From: Coriobacteriia bacterium | Lineage (GTDB): Bacteria; Actinomycetota; Coriobacteriia; Coriobacteriales; UBA8131 | Assembly: GCA_009779015.1 (NCBI GenBank) | Contig: WRFC01000024.1 | Coordinates: 1-9,207 of the forward strand | Length of the DNA stretch: 9,207 nucleotides | Direction of reading: 5' to 3' | Shown here: piece after piece, positions 6,842 to 9,207 of the stretch | Layout of the letters: each line of letters begins with the position of its first letter | Position numbering within the stretch: position 1 is the first letter of the stretch | Position numbers and translations under genes: made by a program | Notes under the pieces: generated by a model | The model's input: the letters and a program-made list of their open reading frames with translations, nothing else | What the model was told of the DNA's origin: nothing | Databases searched by the model: none

Positions 6842-7470
6842 GCGTATTTGATGATATTTCCATGCTTGTCCAACAGGGGAAAGCAAAAGAGACTGTTGCG
6901 GCTGTCCAGAGCGCACTTGACGGTGGCGCTACCGCCCAGAAAGTACTCGATGAAGGTCTGCTTCCTGGCATGGCTGTTGTTGGCGAGAAGTTTAAGAACA
7001 ATGAGATTTTCGTACCTGAGGTAATGATCTCCGCTAAGGCCCTTAACGGCGGCGTCGACCTGCTGAAGCCCCTGCTTGCGAGCGAGGGCGTCGAGCCAAT
7101 CGGCAAGGTTGTCATCTGCACCGTTGAAGGCGATCTGCATGACATTGGCAAGAACCTTGTCAAACTGATGATGGAAGGCGTTGGCTTTGAGTGCTTCGAC
7201 CTTGGCGCTGACGTCAAGGCTGAGGACATCGTCAAGAAGGTCCAGGCTGAGGGTGCCCAGATCGTTGCCCTGTCCGCTATGCTTACCACGACAATGGCCC
7301 AAATGGGCAGAGTCGTCGATGCCCTGGCTGCTGCCGGTCTGCGCGACAAGGTCAAGGTTATGGTCGGCGGAACCCCAATCACCGATAAGTATTGCAAGGA
7401 CATCGGTGCTGACAAGTATGCCATCGATGCCGCTTCAGCTGCTGATGCCGCAGTGGTTTTGGTTGCCTAA
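6838..7470 (+). CDS. Corrinoid (B12-binding) methyl-carrier protein, MtbC/MttC/MtaC-like, copy 1
   Basis: This cytoplasmic protein holds a cobalamin cofactor and shuttles a methyl group between a substrate-specific methyltransferase and a second methyltransferase. The 210 residues are the normal length. The N-terminal helical cap domain (about 1-85) includes LLPGMAVVGEKFKNNEIFVPEV. The Rossmann-like B12 domain has EGDLHDIGKNLV at 97-108 with cobalt-ligand His101, then SAML at 146-149 and VGGTPIT at 176-182, giving the DxHxxG, SxL and GG motifs. The start is GTG at 6838, preceded by GGAAGGGAG at 6824-6832; the first ATG would remove eight N-terminal residues. The GTG overlaps the TGA of the upstream UAG-containing frame. 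It ends with TAA before a strong hairpin. The substrate (mono-, di-, trimethylamine, methanol, glycine betaine or other) cannot be told because no methyltransferase is in view. Confidence 0.93.
   Translation: MSVFDDISMLVQQGKAKETVAAVQSALDGGATAQKVLDEGLLPGMAVVGEKFKNNEIFVPEVMISAKALNGGVDLLKPLLASEGVEPIGKVVICTVEGDLHDIGKNLVKLMMEGVGFECFDLGADVKAEDIVKKVQAEGAQIVALSAMLTTTMAQMGRVVDALAAAGLRDKVKVMVGGTPITDKYCKDIGADKYAIDAASAADAAVVLVA
7147..7166 (+). repeat. 20-base exact repeat shared by the two corrinoid genes (copy at 8055-8074)
   Basis: GGCAAGAACCTTGTCAAACT is identical at 7147-7166 and 8055-8074, in the same frame, coding the GKNLVKL part of the B12-binding motif in both paralogs. It reflects common descent or gene conversion and offers a short homology for recombination between the two genes. 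Confidence 0.75.
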
Positions 7471-7736
7471 GAGCATCGCCTTGCCTTCGTAAGCATTCAC
7501 GAGGGTAAGTTTTACAATCAAATGGGGCGGCCCCGCTGACAGTTCTCTGTCAGCGGGGCCGCAGTGCTTTATGGCAAATCTTAGAAAGCAGGGTTCACCA
7601 AAACGACGACGTTCACAAAAATACTCATGCCGTTTAACAGCAGGCTATTTACTGGTTGCTGTTATTTAGCCATAATGGGTCTTCATATTAAAAAATACTG
7701 AAGATCAAAGGGTGTATTTCTTGGAAGGAAATGACT
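7471..7736 (+). other. Intergenic region between the two corrinoid genes
   Basis: These 266 bases hold no gene I can support. They contain the strong hairpin at 7527-7562 and a second, weaker inverted repeat (TAACAGCA at 7635-7642, TGCTGTTA at 7657-7664, 14-base loop). An A+T-rich stretch near 7684-7700 then precedes the second corrinoid gene. The spacing suggests the second corrinoid gene may have its own promoter, but I could not find a convincing -35/-10 pair. Confidence 0.5.
7527..7562 (+). terminator. Strong 16-bp hairpin after corrinoid gene 1
   Basis: Bases 7527-7542 pair perfectly with 7547-7562 around a TTCT loop, with a very G+C-rich base of the stem. It lies 56 bases after the stop of the first corrinoid gene. 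The following AGTGCTTTATGG is not a good T-tract, so it may be a partial terminator or an RNA-stabilising structure that lets the first gene be expressed more than those downstream. Confidence 0.65.
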
Positions 7737-8423
7737 ATGCCGACAGAAGCTCTGTTAAAGCAACTGTCTGATCGGGTGCAGTCCGGGCAAGTAAAAGATG
7801 TCGTTGAGCTGATCGAAGAAGGGCTCAATCAGGGGATAAGCGCTCAAAGCATGTTGGACGATGGTTTGTTGCATGGCCTTGGAGAACTGAGTATCCGTTT
7901 TCGCAATTCTGAGATTTTCATAGCTGAGCTGCTGCAGGCCTCAAAAGCTTTGAAAATCGGAATCTCATTGATCCGCGACAAGCTTTCCGTGGGCAGTGTC
8001 AGGCTCCATGGAAAAGCCGTCATCGCAACTGTCGAAGGCGATTTGCACGATATCGGCAAGAACCTTGTCAAACTCTTGCTTGAGGGATCAGGGATGGAGG
8101 TCATTGACCTCGGATCTGATGTCACGGCTGCACAGGCTGTTGACGCAGTACGCAAATACCAACCAGACGTCGTTGCCTTGTCTGCCCTTTTAACGACGAC
8201 AATGGAGAACCAACTGAAGATAGTCGAGGCCTTAAAGAATGCGAACCTGCGTGACACTGTCTTCATTATTGTCGGCGGGGCCCCTATCACAGCGGAGTTC
8301 AGCCGGAGCATCGGGGCTGACGGCTATGCGGCCGACGCTTCTAGTGCGGTCGAGTTAGTCGAGCGGCTGATGTTAGAGCAGTCACTCCGAAGCAACCAAG
8401 CCGAGACCTGTGTCAGGCCATAG
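7737..8423 (+). CDS. Corrinoid (B12-binding) methyl-carrier protein, copy 2
   Basis: This is a diverged paralog of the protein encoded at 6838-7470 and has the same layout. The helical cap domain includes LLHGLGELSIRFRNSEIFIAEL. The B12 domain has EGDLHDIGKNLVKLLLEG with cobalt-ligand His104, SALL at 149-152 and VGGAPIT at 179-185. I chose the ATG at 7737 (MPTEALLKQL, 228 residues), because the GGAAGGA ribosome binding site at 7723-7729 is 7 bases away; the in-frame ATG at 7731 is only one base from it. The C-terminus is about ten residues longer than in the paralog and is polar (SLRSNQAETCVRP). The stop is TAG, backed by an in-frame TGA nine codons later at 8451-8453. Codon use is close to the paralog and less G+C-biased than the exporter. 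The methyl donor is unknown. Confidence 0.92.
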   Translation: MPTEALLKQLSDRVQSGQVKDVVELIEEGLNQGISAQSMLDDGLLHGLGELSIRFRNSEIFIAELLQASKALKIGISLIRDKLSVGSVRLHGKAVIATVEGDLHDIGKNLVKLLLEGSGMEVIDLGSDVTAAQAVDAVRKYQPDVVALSALLTTTMENQLKIVEALKNANLRDTVFIIVGGAPITAEFSRSIGADGYAADASSAVELVERLMLEQSLRSNQAETCVRP

Positions 8424-8457
8424 AATTTACCGCCCCACAGCGGGTCGTCTTGAAGGC

Positions 8458-8487
8458 ATGAAAAAAGAGAAAGCAGCGCAACGATGA
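8458..8487 (+). other. Nine-codon mini-frame overlapping the start of the GTPase gene
   Basis: An ATG at 8458 opens MKKEKAAQR and ends in TGA at 8485-8487, which overlaps the ATG of the GTPase gene as ATGA. The GTPase gene itself has only a weak ribosome binding site (GAGA at 8467-8470), so translation of this tiny frame could deliver ribosomes to it. A GAAGG sits too close to the ATG (one base) to be a good site. This could easily be chance. Confidence 0.2.
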
Positions 8488-9104
8488 GAATCATCCTGAT
8501 CAGCGGGTTCCTCGGCTCTGGAAAGACCAGCTTGCTGATACAGATGATGGACTACCTTACCCGGCAAAGCCCATCCCCGCGAATTGTGATCATTGAAAAC
8601 GAGATCGGATCGATCAACCTGGACAGCCGGATGCTCGATGGCAAAGGCCTGACAATGCGCGAAATGCTCTCTGGCTGCATCTGCTGCTCGCTCCTCAGCA
8701 ACCTGGCATCCGAGATCACACATACCGCCCAGACACTGGCGCCGGACCTCTTGATTATCGAGGCGACAGGGATGGCCAACGCCCGCGATGTTATCACGGG
8801 CATCCACACATCGGTCGACGAAAGCCTCTATTCCTCCGTCCAGTCCATCGTCATCGTCGATGCCAGCCGCCTGCCTTACCTCCTCGAAAGAACACCGAGG
8901 ATGGTTTCGCGCCAGCTCGAGCAACTAGACGCCGTACTCTTGAACAAGACCGATTTGGTTTTGCCTGAAGAGCTCGGCGATGTCCGGGCCGCCTTGCGGG
9001 AGGTCGTGCCTGACGCCCGGGTCATTGAGGTCTCGGCCGAGAACGGCGTGTCTGACGAAAGCTGGGCCGAGGCCCTGCTCCAGACCGAGACGGGGGCTGA
9101 ATGA
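8484..9104 (+). CDS. CobW/P47K-type G3E GTPase, GTPase domain only
   Basis: G3E GTPases (CobW, UreG, HypB, MeaB-like) act as metallochaperones or cofactor chaperones. The 206 residues show P-loop GFLGSGKT at 8-15, the IENEIGSINLDSRML segment at 37-51, the CxCC metal-binding motif in SGCICCSL (Cys65, Cys67, Cys68), the Walker B-like IIEATGMA at 91-98, and guanine-specificity NKTD at 154-157. CobW proteins are usually 320-400 residues with a C-terminal domain after a His-rich linker. Here the gene stops after the GTPase domain, and the next frame begins at once with a His-rich stretch, so this may be a split CobW. The stop TGA overlaps the next gene's ATG. Position after two corrinoid genes suggests a role in cobalt or cofactor supply, or in reactivation of the methyltransferase system; this is inferred. 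Confidence 0.88.
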   Translation: MRIILISGFLGSGKTSLLIQMMDYLTRQSPSPRIVIIENEIGSINLDSRMLDGKGLTMREMLSGCICCSLLSNLASEITHTAQTLAPDLLIIEATGMANARDVITGIHTSVDESLYSSVQSIVIVDASRLPYLLERTPRMVSRQLEQLDAVLLNKTDLVLPEELGDVRAALREVVPDARVIEVSAENGVSDESWAEALLQTETGAE

Positions 9105-9207
9105 TGACCGAAGAGCACGAACACGACCACACGCACGAGCACAGCCATGTGCACGAGCATAGCCACAACCATGAGCATGAGCACGAGCACGAGCACGAGC
9201 ACGAGCA
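9101..9207 (+). CDS. Extremely His-rich protein, N-terminal 35 residues, cut by the window edge
   Basis: The frame starts MMTEEHEHDHTHEHSHVHEHSHNHEHEHEH and is still open at the right edge. Nearly every second residue is His, alternating with Glu, Ser, Asp or Thr, an arrangement that binds zinc, cobalt or nickel. The first ATG overlaps the TGA of the GTPase gene (ATGA); a second ATG follows immediately. Such tracts occur in the linker of CobW proteins and at the ends of metal transporters and metallochaperones (CDF, ZIP, HypB, UreE types), so the rest of the protein could be a CobW C-terminal domain or a metal transporter. It cannot be named from this fragment. Confidence 0.7.
   Translation, partial: MMTEEHEHDHTHEHSHVHEHSHNHEHEHEHEHEHE
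9173..9207 (+). repeat. Hexanucleotide repeat GAGCAY coding Glu-His
   Basis: One GAGCAT unit (9173-9178) is followed by four exact GAGCAC units and part of a fifth up to the window edge. Each unit encodes Glu-His. Copy number can change in frame by slippage. Confidence 0.85.

Noticed and set aside
7635..7664. Inverted repeat TAACAGCA/TGCTGTTA as a terminator
   Set aside because: An 8-bp A+T-containing stem with a 14-base loop and no T-tract is too weak to call; noted only within the intergenic entry.
7731..7736. Upstream ATG of the second corrinoid gene
   Set aside because: It is only one base from the GGAAGGA ribosome binding site; the ATG at 7737 has proper spacing.
9173..9207. CRISPR-like or satellite repeat at the right edge
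   Set aside because: The unit is a 6-base codon repeat inside an open frame encoding Glu-His, with no spacers.

Overview
The window suggests an anaerobic bacterium with G+C-rich DNA, most likely a Clostridia-type member of the Bacillota or possibly a coriobacterium. Two things point there. The first is a fatty-acid synthesis operon in the order fabH-acpP-fabK-fabD-fabG-fabF with FabK, the FMN-dependent enoyl reductase, rather than FabI. The second is a C1 methyl-transfer locus with B12-binding (corrinoid) proteins of the methylamine/methanol type. No rRNA, tRNA or other strong taxonomic marker is present, so this assignment is an inference.

Layout. (1) Bases 1-4308, minus strand: a compact type II fatty-acid synthesis operon, read right to left from fabH to fabF, which runs off the left edge. 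fabK/fabD and fabD/fabG overlap by a few bases. Together the genes cover initiation (FabH, FabD, ACP), elongation (FabF), ketoreduction (FabG) and enoyl reduction (FabK); dehydratase and acetyl-CoA carboxylase genes are not visible and may lie beyond the edge. (2) Bases 4309-4549: divergent intergenic region with an interrupted palindrome. (3) Bases 4550-6546, plus strand: a two-gene ABC exporter of the NatA/NatB type, joined by an ATGA overlap. (4) Bases 6547-9207, plus strand: a less G+C-rich accessory region. It holds a short reading frame with an in-frame UAG, a corrinoid protein whose GTG start overlaps that frame's stop, a strong hairpin, a second corrinoid protein, a small CobW-type (G3E) GTPase, and the beginning of an extremely His-rich protein that runs off the right edge.

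The most interesting signal is the UAG-interrupted frame at 6632-6841. It has a good ribosome binding site. It continues for 59 sense codons after an amber codon at position 10 and ends in a GTGA overlap with a corrinoid gene of the kind that serves pyrrolysine-containing methylamine methyltransferases. A perfect 6-bp stem-loop begins two bases after the UAG. This makes it a candidate for a small pyrrolysine-containing protein or a pyrrolysine-sensing leader. A plain nonsense mutation or a nine-residue leader peptide cannot be excluded from this window, because no pyl genes or methyltransferases are visible in it.

The corrinoid proteins probably carry methyl groups between a substrate methyltransferase and a second methyltransferase, both encoded elsewhere. 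The CobW-type GTPase and His-rich protein may handle a metal (cobalt or zinc) or service the corrinoid enzymes.
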